Below, in pieces: positions 15,969-23,979 of a DNA stretch of 63,688 bases. How positions within the stretch are numbered: the first letter of the stretch is position 1; the number at the start of each line of letters is the position of its first letter. Origin of the DNA: Planctomycetota bacterium (GTDB taxonomy: Bacteria; Planctomycetota; Planctomycetia; Pirellulales; PALSA-1355); NCBI GenBank assembly GCA_003389325.1, contig QQVE01000067.1, positions 1 to 63,688 on the forward strand, in the 5' to 3' direction. The notes below the pieces were generated by a model. That model was not told the origin of the DNA, searched no databases, and saw only the letters and a program-made list of their open reading frames with translations. The position numbers and the translations under genes are program-made.

Positions 15969-17426
15969 ATGAACTTTCGTCCCATTTACCTCGGCAAACG
16001 GGCATGGCTGGCGGCCGCCCTGGTTCTGGCGGCTGGTTGCGCGCAAAACACGCCGGAAAGCGACGAGCCACGGCCCACGCGCGAGCCCGTCGAGTTGCGG
16101 TTGCTCGTCGTAGACGATCCGGATATGAGCGCGGCGATCGTGGGACTGCGGGCCGAATGGAAGGCTCGCACGAACGACACGTTCGTCGTCTCGGAGCTCA
16201 CCGGCGAAGAGCTCGAATCTTACGAGACGCCGCCGGATGGCGACGCGATCATCTATCCCGGCCAGTTGCTGGGCATGCTGGCCCAACGGAACTGGATCAG
16301 CCGGCTGCCGGAGGATCATGCCAGCCATCGCGAGTTAGCCTGGGCCGACACGTTCGAGCTGTTGCAAGTGGCCGAAACCTGCTGGGGCAAGGTGCCGCAC
16401 GCCGTGCCGTTCGGTTCGCCGCTGTTGACCTGTTACTACCGCAGCGACCTGCTCGAAGCGCTGCACAAGAACCCGCCGAAAGACTGGATCGAGTTCCACG
16501 AGCTGGCCGAAACGCTCGCAAGGCGGGAGGCGCTCGGCGAGTCTGCACCCGCAGACGACAACCCCTGGCACGGCGTCGTGCAGCCGCTGGCCGAAGGCTG
16601 GGCCGGGCGCGTGCTGCTGGCCCGCGCCGCCAGCTACGCCAAGCATCGCGACCACTACTCCACCTTGTTCAACATCGTCACCATGGAACCGCTGGTCGCA
16701 GGCCCGGGCTTCGTCCGCGCGCTGGAAGAGCTGATCGCCGACGCGAAGCTGGGCCCTGAAAATCAACTCGAGATGGATGCCGCGGCAGCAAGGAAGGAGT
16801 TTCTCGCCGGACGCGCGGGACTGGCGCTCACCTGGCCGGGACACGCGGAGTTGGAGCGTGCGGACGAGGGCCCTGATCCGCCGCCCACGGGGTTTGCCGA
16901 GTTGCCGGGGTCGGTCGCGGTGTACAACTTCGCACAGAGGGCCTGGGACGAGCGCGACGAACTCGGCCGCGTGCCGCTGGTGGGATTGGCCGGCCGGCTG
17001 GGTTCGATTACTGCCAACAGCGAAGTGCCCGGCGAGGCCTTCGATCTGCTCGCCTGGCTTTCCGGTCGCGAATGGGGCACGCAAGTCTCAAGCGCCAGCC
17101 CCGCCACGACGCTCTATCGCCGCTCCCAGATTCGCAAGCCGCAGCCCTGGCTCGATCCCAACACGGATTCGGCCTCCGCCGAGCAATATGCCACGAGCGT
17201 TTACGACGCGATGAGCCGGCTCGAGTACCTGCTGGCCCCGCGCATTCCCGGCGCTGCCCAGTACATGGCCGCGCTCGATACCGCGGTACGCGAAGCCGTG
17301 CGGGGCGACAAGCCGGCCGGCGAGGCACTCGAGGCCGCCGCTGCCGAATGGAAACGGATCACCGAGGAACTCGGTCTCGACGCCCAACAACAAGCCTATC
17401 GGTTGAGCCTGGGCCTCGAACCGTAG
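15969..17426 (+). CDS. Extracellular solute-binding lipoprotein (ABC type)
   Basis: This 485-residue protein has a lipoprotein signal (KRAWLAAALVLAAGCAQ, lipid on the cysteine of AAGC). The body resembles family 1 extracellular solute-binding proteins, which capture sugars or similar solutes for ABC importers: VELRLLVVDDPDMSAAI at the start and VPFGSPLLTCYYRSDLLEA in the ligand cleft. No permease or ATPase gene adjoins it, so it is an orphan here. ATG 15969 fits the signal peptide; the frame upstream is open but not protein-like. Confidence 0.75.
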   Translation: MNFRPIYLGKRAWLAAALVLAAGCAQNTPESDEPRPTREPVELRLLVVDDPDMSAAIVGLRAEWKARTNDTFVVSELTGEELESYETPPDGDAIIYPGQLLGMLAQRNWISRLPEDHASHRELAWADTFELLQVAETCWGKVPHAVPFGSPLLTCYYRSDLLEALHKNPPKDWIEFHELAETLARREALGESAPADDNPWHGVVQPLAEGWAGRVLLARAASYAKHRDHYSTLFNIVTMEPLVAGPGFVRALEELIADAKLGPENQLEMDAAAARKEFLAGRAGLALTWPGHAELERADEGPDPPPTGFAELPGSVAVYNFAQRAWDERDELGRVPLVGLAGRLGSITANSEVPGEAFDLLAWLSGREWGTQVSSASPATTLYRRSQIRKPQPWLDPNTDSASAEQYATSVYDAMSRLEYLLAPRIPGAAQYMAALDTAVREAVRGDKPAGEALEAAAAEWKRITEELGLDAQQQAYRLSLGLEP

Positions 17427-17497
17427 CAAGTTCCCGCCGCCGGGGTTACCGGCTATGCTAGAGCGTAGAGACTTCCCCACCAGCGCGGAACCGACCG

Positions 17498-18544
17498 ATG
17501 ATCGGAACATCCCGAATCGGCACCAAGGATCTGGCGACACTCTGCCGTCGCATGGCCACTTCGTTGTCCGCCGGCGTCGATGCCCGCACCGTTTGGGCGC
17601 GCGAGGCTCAATCGCGGCGGTCCGGACGCGAGCGATACGCCGACATTCGCGACGGCGTTGCCCGGGGCGACTCAATCGGCGATTCGATCGATCGCACGGG
17701 TAAGTATTTCCCCCTGTTCTTCCGCGAGATGGTCAAAGTCGGCGAAGACAGCGGACAACTGCCCGAAGTGTTCCGCAAGCTGGCCGATCACTACGATCAC
17801 CAACTGACGCTGCGCCGCGCGTTTTGGTCATCGCTCACCTGGCCCATCATCCAATTGGCCCTGGCACTGAGCGTCATCGGCCTGTTGATCTACCTGCTGG
17901 GCGCCATTCCGCAATTGGCCAAGAACAAGGTCGACATCCTCGGATTCGGGCTGACCGGTTCGCAGGGACTGGTCACGTATCTGACCATTCTCGGGGCGAT
18001 CGCAGCCGGACTGTATCTTGTCTATCGCGCCGCAGCCGCCGGAGCGCTATGGGTCGCGCCGGTGCAACGCGCCGTGATGCGCATTCCCATGCTCGGTCAA
18101 GCGCTCGAAACCTTCTCGCTCGCGCGGATGGCCTGGGCCATGCACGTCACGCTCAACACGAACATGGATCTGCGCAAGGCCATGCGACTGTCGCTGGCCA
18201 CGACCCAAAACTCGCTCTACACCCGGCACACGCAGGACGTGCTGGGCTCGATCCGCGCGGGCCGCGAGCTGCACGAGGCCCTGGCCGATACGGGCGATTT
18301 TCCCGTGCACTTCATCGACGCAGTGCAGGTCGGCGAACAGAGCGGGCAGCTCGTCGAGTCGATGGGACATCTGTCCGAGCAGTATCAGGACGAAGCCCGC
18401 GTGGCGATGAACACGCTAACCGTGCTGCTCGGCTTCCTGGTGACGATGCTGATCGGCGGGATCATCATCTTCTTCATCTTCCGGGTGTTCACCTACGGCT
18501 ACGGCGGGATTCTCAACGACGCCGTTAACGAGCTGCAGCCGTAG
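17498..18544 (+). CDS. gspF: Type II secretion / pilus platform protein, GspF family
   Basis: This 348-residue inner-membrane protein has the two GspF domains: one at about residues 15-130 (VKVGEDSGQLPEVFRKLADHY, the family signature) and one at about 205-320 (VQVGEQSGQLVESMGHLSEQY). Each is followed by a hydrophobic hairpin or helix, ending in a membrane span. Such proteins form the platform that couples the assembly ATPase to the pseudopilus. No gspE, gspG or gspD is near, so it is an orphan. Its last 20 nt overlap the convergent MFS gene. Confidence 0.85.
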   Translation: MIGTSRIGTKDLATLCRRMATSLSAGVDARTVWAREAQSRRSGRERYADIRDGVARGDSIGDSIDRTGKYFPLFFREMVKVGEDSGQLPEVFRKLADHYDHQLTLRRAFWSSLTWPIIQLALALSVIGLLIYLLGAIPQLAKNKVDILGFGLTGSQGLVTYLTILGAIAAGLYLVYRAAAAGALWVAPVQRAVMRIPMLGQALETFSLARMAWAMHVTLNTNMDLRKAMRLSLATTQNSLYTRHTQDVLGSIRAGRELHEALADTGDFPVHFIDAVQVGEQSGQLVESMGHLSEQYQDEARVAMNTLTVLLGFLVTMLIGGIIIFFIFRVFTYGYGGILNDAVNELQP

Positions 18545-19847
18545 CGGGCGTGGCAACGACCGGGACCGAGTCTTCGTCTCTCTGAGGCGGCGCCGCAAAC
18601 AGCGTCATGGCGGCCACCGGCAGCGGAGCCAGCAGAAACAGCAGCAGCGCCAAATTGAAGTCGCCGGTGGCATCTCGCGACAACCCGGCCACGAGCGGGC
18701 CCAGGCTGGATGAAGCCACATTCAGCGTCACCAACACGCCGCGAATCTTGCCCAGGTGCCGCCGCCCGAAATAACGGGCCCACAGCGGCTGGGCCGCGCC
18801 AAAAAACAGTCCCTGCGACAACCCCAGCACGGAGGTAGCCAAAACGGCGGTGCCCACCGACTCGGCGCCGCGCACCATCGACACGCCGAGAGTCAGCCCC
18901 AGCAGCCCCGCGAACAACAAGAACCGGGGCGGCATCCGATCCGAGAGCGTTCCGCTGGTCAACTGCATCACGGCCAAACACCCCGCGTATACGGTCAGGG
19001 CCGTGGCGGCATCCTGATGCGTGAGCCCGCGCTCATCGAAGATCGGCACCAGGCAGAAAAAAACCGCCGTGTGAATCAGCGCAAAGCAAGCCGTTCCCGC
19101 CGTAACCACCCAGAAGGAAAACGTACGCAGCGTCTCTTCCAGGGTGAGTCCCCACCAGAAGTTCTGCGGGGCGTTGGACTCCTCGGGCGCCGCGCCGTCG
19201 AGCGCATGCCCCACGTCCTCCGGCCGACTGCGGAACAGAAAGAAGAACAGCGGGAACAGCACGGACCAGATCACCAGGCCCAGGAACGCGTAAGCCCCGC
19301 GCCAGCCCCAATGGTGAACGAGATAGAGATTAATCGTGGGAATCAGCAGCATGGCCAACCCCATGCCGAGCTGGCGAATGCCCTCGACCATGCCGAGCCG
19401 CCGCTCGAACCAGTAGGGCAAGGTGTTGCCGCTGGTGAACGCCAGCGCACCGGGCCCGAGCATCCGCAGCAGGCTGAAGGCCAGGATCAACATCAGCCAG
19501 TTTTGCACTAGCGACACGACCAAACACGCGCCGCAGAACAGGCTCAGCACGCCCAGCACGACGCGTCGGCCGCCGTAGCGGTCCATCAACGAGCCGACGT
19601 AGGTAATCGGCAGCGCGCCCAGCAGCGTGCCGATCATATAGGCCGCTGCTAGCTGCCCGTACGAAAGACCCAGCGACAGCCGCATCGGCTCATTGAAAAT
19701 GGAAACGCCGAAGGTCTGTCCCGGCGAGCTGGCCACGAGCGCCGCCATCGTCAGCGGCAACATGACCCATCCATAGTAGAAGGCGCTTGCGCGCCGCGGC
19801 CGGTCGGTGGCCGCATTCTCCTGAAGCGTGTCGAGGGCGATACTCAT
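18525..19847 (-). CDS. Major facilitator superfamily transporter
   Basis: This 440-residue protein has twelve predicted transmembrane helices in two halves. The loop between helices 2 and 3 reads GSLMDRYGGRRVVLG, the standard MFS motif A, and the second half repeats it as TLSDRMPPRFLLF. The overall pattern resembles monocarboxylate or oxalate/formate-type transporters, but the substrate is unknown. ATG 19847 has GGAGA upstream. The 3' end runs into gspF on the other strand by 20 nt, leaving no room for a terminator between them. Confidence 0.85.
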   Translation of the reverse strand: MSIALDTLQENAATDRPRRASAFYYGWVMLPLTMAALVASSPGQTFGVSIFNEPMRLSLGLSYGQLAAAYMIGTLLGALPITYVGSLMDRYGGRRVVLGVLSLFCGACLVVSLVQNWLMLILAFSLLRMLGPGALAFTSGNTLPYWFERRLGMVEGIRQLGMGLAMLLIPTINLYLVHHWGWRGAYAFLGLVIWSVLFPLFFFLFRSRPEDVGHALDGAAPEESNAPQNFWWGLTLEETLRTFSFWVVTAGTACFALIHTAVFFCLVPIFDERGLTHQDAATALTVYAGCLAVMQLTSGTLSDRMPPRFLLFAGLLGLTLGVSMVRGAESVGTAVLATSVLGLSQGLFFGAAQPLWARYFGRRHLGKIRGVLVTLNVASSSLGPLVAGLSRDATGDFNLALLLFLLAPLPVAAMTLFAAPPQRDEDSVPVVATPATAAAR

Positions 19848-20029
19848 TCAGTCTCCGAGTTGCATGTTCCTGGTTAGCACTTCGATCTTTTCGGAAACGC
19901 CCCGTTCGGGCAATCCCAGAATGGCGCGTGCCGGCGCGTCTCACGAAAAGCTCACACCCGGAGACCGCCTAGCAAAAAAACGGCAAGAAAGACAGATCGC
20001 CCGCCGCGCAATGCCAGCGGCAATCCGTG

Positions 20030-20944
20030 CTAGCGCTGCGAAAAACGCCGGGCTTGGGCCACGATGTCCAAACCGGCCAATTCGTTCCAAGCCGACATGA
20101 GATGGCCGAACATCGGGCCCGGGCGGCCGTCGCCAATCGGGCGGCCATCGAGCTGCGTCACCGGCGCGATGCAGGGGGAAGTGCTGGTGAGAAATACTTC
20201 GTCGGCTGCGGCCACGTCGAGCGGTCGCAGGTCGCGCTCGTCGGAGTAGAGCTCCAACTCCTCGGCCAGCTCGTGCAAGACCGCCAGGCTGATGCCCGGC
20301 AGGGTCTTGTGCGCCGGCGGCAACAACAATCCGGTGTCCTTCTTGTAGAGCACGACGTTGGCGGTCGAAGCTTCCACGACATAGCCCTGGGCGTCCAGCA
20401 GGAGCGCCCGGCTGCCGGGAAAGCGCTGGCGCGCCGCGCGGTCGGCCAGATAGTAGTGCATCCGGCTGCGACACTTGAGCTCGGGCGGCCAGCAGGCACT
20501 GGGCACCTGCATCACATCGGTCGTGGCCAGCGATTCGCCCTGCTCGTACTTGTCGACCCACAAGTCGAAGCGGAGCGGAAACGTGTGCAGGCAGACCGTG
20601 GGGCCCGGCGCGTCCCCGGGGAGCATCGTGGGATAGGCGCCCGGTGTGACGAACATCACCAGCCCCAGATCGTCCCCCTCGGCCAACAGGGGATGATTGT
20701 GGGCCACGAGCTCACTGGCCGCGCGGGCCAACTGCGCGGGGTTCAAGCCCGGATCGATGCCCACGATGCCCAGCGAATGGAACAGCCGGGCGATGTGCAT
20801 CTCGAGGCGGAACAGTCGGCCGCCGAAAGTGCGTAGCTGCTCGGCGACGGTCGTGCCCTGTACGAAGCCGGCGTCGCTGACGCGCAACACGGCCTGCTCG
20901 GCCGGGAGGAATTTCCCGTTCAGATACGCTTGCGGGTCCGGCAT
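20030..20944 (-). CDS. Class IV aminotransferase (BCAT/DAAT/ADC lyase family)
   Basis: This 304-residue PLP enzyme has the fold of branched-chain aminotransferase, D-amino acid transaminase and aminodeoxychorismate lyase. Lysine 157 (PELKCRSRMHYYLAD) should bind PLP, and glutamate 191 (GYVVEASTANVVLY) should hold the pyridine nitrogen. A third typical segment is LPGISLAVLHELAEE. Which amino acid it uses cannot be told. ATG 20944 begins MPDPQAYLNG; the frame remains open far upstream but overlaps the radical SAM gene there. It follows that gene by 11 nt, so the two form an operon. Confidence 0.85.
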   Translation of the reverse strand: MPDPQAYLNGKFLPAEQAVLRVSDAGFVQGTTVAEQLRTFGGRLFRLEMHIARLFHSLGIVGIDPGLNPAQLARAASELVAHNHPLLAEGDDLGLVMFVTPGAYPTMLPGDAPGPTVCLHTFPLRFDLWVDKYEQGESLATTDVMQVPSACWPPELKCRSRMHYYLADRAARQRFPGSRALLLDAQGYVVEASTANVVLYKKDTGLLLPPAHKTLPGISLAVLHELAEELELYSDERDLRPLDVAAADEVFLTSTSPCIAPVTQLDGRPIGDGRPGPMFGHLMSAWNELAGLDIVAQARRFSQR

Positions 20945-20955
20945 GAACGACTCAC

Positions 20956-21909
20956 TCAGACGGCGGGCGACGCTGCGGCCACGTAGTGTTTGCCCTGCCA
21001 CGTGTCGCGGCGGGCCAACTCGGCTTCGAAGGCCAGACGCACCGACGCCTTGTCCAGGCACCAGGCCGGACCGACGAAGTAGTCGGGCGGCGCGTCGCCA
21101 CTGATCCGCTCCACCAGCATCGTCGCGGGCAACAGCTCCAAAAAGTCCACAAGCGTCGAAATATAAGCATCCCGCTCCATTAAGGAAACCTCGCCCCGGG
21201 CCACCTGCTCGGCCAGCGGCGTCCCCTTTACCGCGTACAGGTTGTGAATCTTCACCGAGTCGATCCCCAGGCGAGCCACTTCGCGGGCCGTGGCCATCAT
21301 GTCGGCGTGGTCCTCGCCCGGCAGCCCGAGCATGACGTGGGCACAAATCTCGAACGAGCGATCCCGGCTGCGGGACATGGCGTCGAGAAAGGCATCGTGG
21401 TGATGCCCGCGGTTCATCCAGTCGAGCGAGCGGTCGTGAATCGTCTGCAATCCGTACTCGACCGAGAGGTACGTGCGTCGGCCGATCTCGTCGAGCAGAT
21501 CCAGCACGTCGTCGGGCACACAGTCGGGCCGGGTGCCGATGGCCATGCCGACAATTTCGGGATGCGCAAGCGCCTCCTCGAACACCTCGCGGAGCCGCTC
21601 GACGGGGGCGTAGGTGTTGGTGGCCGGCTGGAAATACGCCAGAAAGCGATGCACCTTGGGGTAGCGGCGGCGGAGCATGCGGATTCCGTGGTCGATTTGA
21701 TCGCCGATCGCCTGCCGCGGCAGCCGGCGGCTGGGGCTGAAGCTGCGGTTGTCGCAGAACGTGCAACCGCCGGTGGCCACGGTGCCGTCGACGTTGGGGC
21801 AGGTGAAGCGGGCATCGACGCTGACCTTCTGGACCCGGCCGCCGAATTTCTGGCGCAGGAAATCATTGTAAGCGCGGTAGCGGCGCGCGTCGGCCGTTGA
21901 GTCGGGCAT
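20956..21909 (-). CDS. Radical SAM protein, YhcC/TIGR01212-like
   Basis: This 317-residue protein carries the radical SAM cluster motif as CPNVDGTVATGGCTFCDN. The three cysteines are spaced with a long first gap (CxnCxxC), as in YhcC-like proteins, then AYFQPATNTYAP, VGMAIGTRPDCVPD and YGLQTIHDRSL. The family is annotated only generally and its substrate is not known to me. ATG 21909 (MPDSTADARRYRAYNDF) fits the usual family start; a TTG at 21972 would add 21 residues and lies directly next to AAGGAG. It is 11 nt upstream of the aminotransferase gene. Confidence 0.8.
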   Translation of the reverse strand: MPDSTADARRYRAYNDFLRQKFGGRVQKVSVDARFTCPNVDGTVATGGCTFCDNRSFSPSRRLPRQAIGDQIDHGIRMLRRRYPKVHRFLAYFQPATNTYAPVERLREVFEEALAHPEIVGMAIGTRPDCVPDDVLDLLDEIGRRTYLSVEYGLQTIHDRSLDWMNRGHHHDAFLDAMSRSRDRSFEICAHVMLGLPGEDHADMMATAREVARLGIDSVKIHNLYAVKGTPLAEQVARGEVSLMERDAYISTLVDFLELLPATMLVERISGDAPPDYFVGPAWCLDKASVRLAFEAELARRDTWQGKHYVAAASPAV

Positions 21910-22007
21910 ATCGCGGTGGAGGGGCAGCACGTGCCCGGTATGGGTGAAATTCGGCCGGAACCGACCACGCAACTCCTTATCTTAAGCCAGTTTATCCCGA
22001 TAGTTGG

Positions 22008-22036
22008 TTGACGCGTCGCAGTGGGCCACGTACACT
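22008..22036 (+). promoter_or_regulatory. Near-consensus promoter of the FHA-rsgA pair
   Basis: TTGACG (22008-22013) and TACACT (22031-22036) are exactly 17 nt apart. Transcription should begin near 22043, about 83 nt before ATG 22126. It is among the best sigma-70-like matches in the window. Confidence 0.65.
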
Positions 22037-22125
22037 GCACGGTACCTGAAACCAGGGGAATCTCATCGCAACACGATCATAATCTCTTGTCCCTCGGTGT
22101 CACAAGTTTTTCAAAACGGGCAGAT

Positions 22126-22611
22126 ATGTACGGCGAAATGATCCCTCTGGGAGGTGGCGACCCGATTCCGTTATTGAAGAAGATCTTGCTGGTGGGCCGC
22201 CGCGAGAGTTGCGACATCGTGTTGCGATTCTCGAATGTCTCGGCCCATCATTGCCAGCTCTACTGCAATGGCGGGTATTGGTACGTCAAGGACCTTAAGA
22301 GTCGCAACGGCATCAAGGTCAACGGCATGCGGGTCACCGAAAAACGGTTAGACCCCGGCGATACGCTTTCGATCGCCAAGCACCGCTACGACGTGCGCTA
22401 TTCGCCCTATGACCTGGGCGCGGTCGGTCCTCCGCCGGTCGACGAAGAAGCCGAAGACATGATGAAGCAGTCGCTGTTGGAGCGCGCCGGTCTCGAAGTG
22501 CGCAAAAGCTCCCCTCCGAGCGGTCCACGGCAGCCGAAGCGCATGGGCGAGCGGTTCGACATCATGGACGACAGCGAGGGACAGATCAAAGATCCCAATC
22601 GACCCGTGTGA
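22126..22611 (+). CDS. FHA domain protein
   Basis: This 161-residue cytoplasmic protein has a single forkhead-associated domain at about residues 8-85. The phosphothreonine-binding residues are present: LVGRRESCDIVL (GR), then SNVSAHHCQL (S and H) and DLKSRNGIKVNG. The C-terminal 70 residues are polar and look disordered. FHA domains bind threonine-phosphorylated partners of Ser/Thr kinases, which planctomycetes have in numbers. ATG 22126 starts the domain cleanly. It is followed 50 nt later by rsgA and probably cotranscribed. Confidence 0.85.
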   Translation: MYGEMIPLGGGDPIPLLKKILLVGRRESCDIVLRFSNVSAHHCQLYCNGGYWYVKDLKSRNGIKVNGMRVTEKRLDPGDTLSIAKHRYDVRYSPYDLGAVGPPPVDEEAEDMMKQSLLERAGLEVRKSSPPSGPRQPKRMGERFDIMDDSEGQIKDPNRPV

Positions 22612-22620
22612 GGGCACAGA

Positions 22621-22655
22621 AGGACGCTTCCGCGCCCCACTGCGTGCGGCGTCCT
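22621..22655 (+). promoter_or_regulatory. Hairpin between the FHA gene and rsgA
   Basis: AGGACGC (22621-22627) pairs with GCGTCCT (22649-22655) around a GC-rich loop, ending 6 nt before the rsgA start codon. Only three T residues follow, so it is a weak terminator at best. Its position suggests it could limit rsgA translation or transcription. Confidence 0.3.
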
Positions 22656-22661
22656 TTGCTA

Positions 22662-23792
22662 ATGGCGGCCAAGAAGAAGCACAAGATTCGCGCCGATTTT
22701 CGCAAGAATCGCTCTGGGCGAGCTCGGCCGGACGATTGGACGCGCCGCTTCCACGCCGAAGGAGAAGAGGCGGATCTCGACGCCGTCTCGCGCGAGCGGA
22801 TCAGCGGTAAGGGCGAACTCAGCCGCCGGCGGACCGTCCTGGTCGAAATGGCCGCCGACGAAGAGAGCATGCTGCTCGACGTCGATCCCGCCGCGGTCAA
22901 GCTGGGCCGCGTGCTGGCCGTGCAGGGCCTGTTGAGCACCGTGCAGGAAGAGGGCGGCGCCACGTACATGTGCGCCACCCGGCGGCTGCTCAAGACCATG
23001 GCCACCGACGAACGGCACGTTGTGGCCGCCGGCGACTTCGTCATGTTTCGCCCGGTCACCGCCGACGAAGGCATTATCGAGCGCGTCGAGCCCCGTCAGA
23101 CCGTGCTCAGCCGCGCCACCCGGGGGCGCCAGCAGATCATGGTGGCCAACGCCGACCAGTTGCTGATCGTCGCCAGCGCCGCCGAGCCGTACCTCAAGCC
23201 AAACCTCATCGACCGGCTGTTGATCAGCGCCCATCAGACCGGGTTGCGGCCGCTGGTGTGCATCAACAAGATCGACCTGATCGACCCGGCCTCGCTGGCG
23301 CCGCTGGTGGGCACCTACAGCCAGATGGGCTACCGCGTGCTGCTGCTGTCGGCCACGACTGGCATCGGCATCGATCGCCTGCGGCGCGAGCTCGCCGGCC
23401 GCGCGAGCGTCGTGGCGGGCCAGAGCGGCGTAGGCAAATCGTCGTTGCTCAATGCCGTCGATCCCGAGTTGGCGTTGCGCGTGGGACGCGTGAGCGACGA
23501 TACGCAAAAGGGAAGGCACACGACGACCACGGCCCAACTGTGGCCGCTGGCCAGCGGCGGCTACGTCTTCGACACGCCGGGCATCCGGCAGTTCCAGCTT
23601 TGGGACGTAATTCCCGCCGAGGTGGCCGGCTACTTTCGCGACCTGCGGCCGTATATCAACCACTGCCGTTTTCCCAACTGCACGCACACGCACGAGACCC
23701 AGTGCGCCGTGAAAGATGCCGTCGCCGACGGTTGGCTCGACTTGCGGCGCTATGAAAGCTATTGCCATTTGTTCGCAGGAGAGATCGATTGA
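22662..23792 (+). CDS. rsgA: Ribosome small-subunit-dependent GTPase A
   Basis: This 376-residue circularly permuted GTPase acts in late 30S maturation. After a lysine-rich tail and an OB domain, the GTPase motifs come in permuted order: INKID (G4), then SATTGIGIDRL (G5), GQSGVGKSSLLN (G1), KGRHTTTT (G2) and DTPGIRQF (G3). The C-terminal zinc site is NHCRFPNCTHTHETQC. ATG 22662 begins MAAKKKHKIRADFRKNR, a basic start typical of rRNA-binding proteins. The short FHA gene upstream is an uncommon partner. Confidence 0.93.
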   Translation: MAAKKKHKIRADFRKNRSGRARPDDWTRRFHAEGEEADLDAVSRERISGKGELSRRRTVLVEMAADEESMLLDVDPAAVKLGRVLAVQGLLSTVQEEGGATYMCATRRLLKTMATDERHVVAAGDFVMFRPVTADEGIIERVEPRQTVLSRATRGRQQIMVANADQLLIVASAAEPYLKPNLIDRLLISAHQTGLRPLVCINKIDLIDPASLAPLVGTYSQMGYRVLLLSATTGIGIDRLRRELAGRASVVAGQSGVGKSSLLNAVDPELALRVGRVSDDTQKGRHTTTTAQLWPLASGGYVFDTPGIRQFQLWDVIPAEVAGYFRDLRPYINHCRFPNCTHTHETQCAVKDAVADGWLDLRRYESYCHLFAGEID

Positions 23793-23820
23793 CACGAACC
23801 CGGCCACGGGGCCGGGTGTC
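23791..23820 (+). terminator. Hairpin after rsgA, possible terminator
   Basis: ACCCGGCC (23798-23805) pairs perfectly with GGCCGGGT (23810-23817) around ACGG, and GACA/TGTC extends the stem. No U-tract follows, so it may only protect the 3' end or act with Rho. Confidence 0.4.
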
Positions 23821-23979
23821 CCCTTGAATCGGTGAGGCGCCATCGGGGCAAAGCGACCCAAACGCCCCCGGGAGCGTAGGAATTCCAGGTTTTTACGACG
23901 TAGGCGGGAATTTTCTGCCTCCGAAGTAGAATAGAGAGGGACGGCGCACGGCGCAAGAAAACGGAGGTACCTACCGCCT

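Noticed and set aside
19974..19980. Run of seven A (T on the minus strand) as a terminator for the aminotransferase gene
   Set aside because: No stable stem lies directly before the T-run on the minus strand.
20945..21766. Extension of the aminotransferase frame upstream
   Set aside because: The extra 270 residues overlap the radical SAM gene in another frame and are arginine/proline-rich, not homologous to anything expected.
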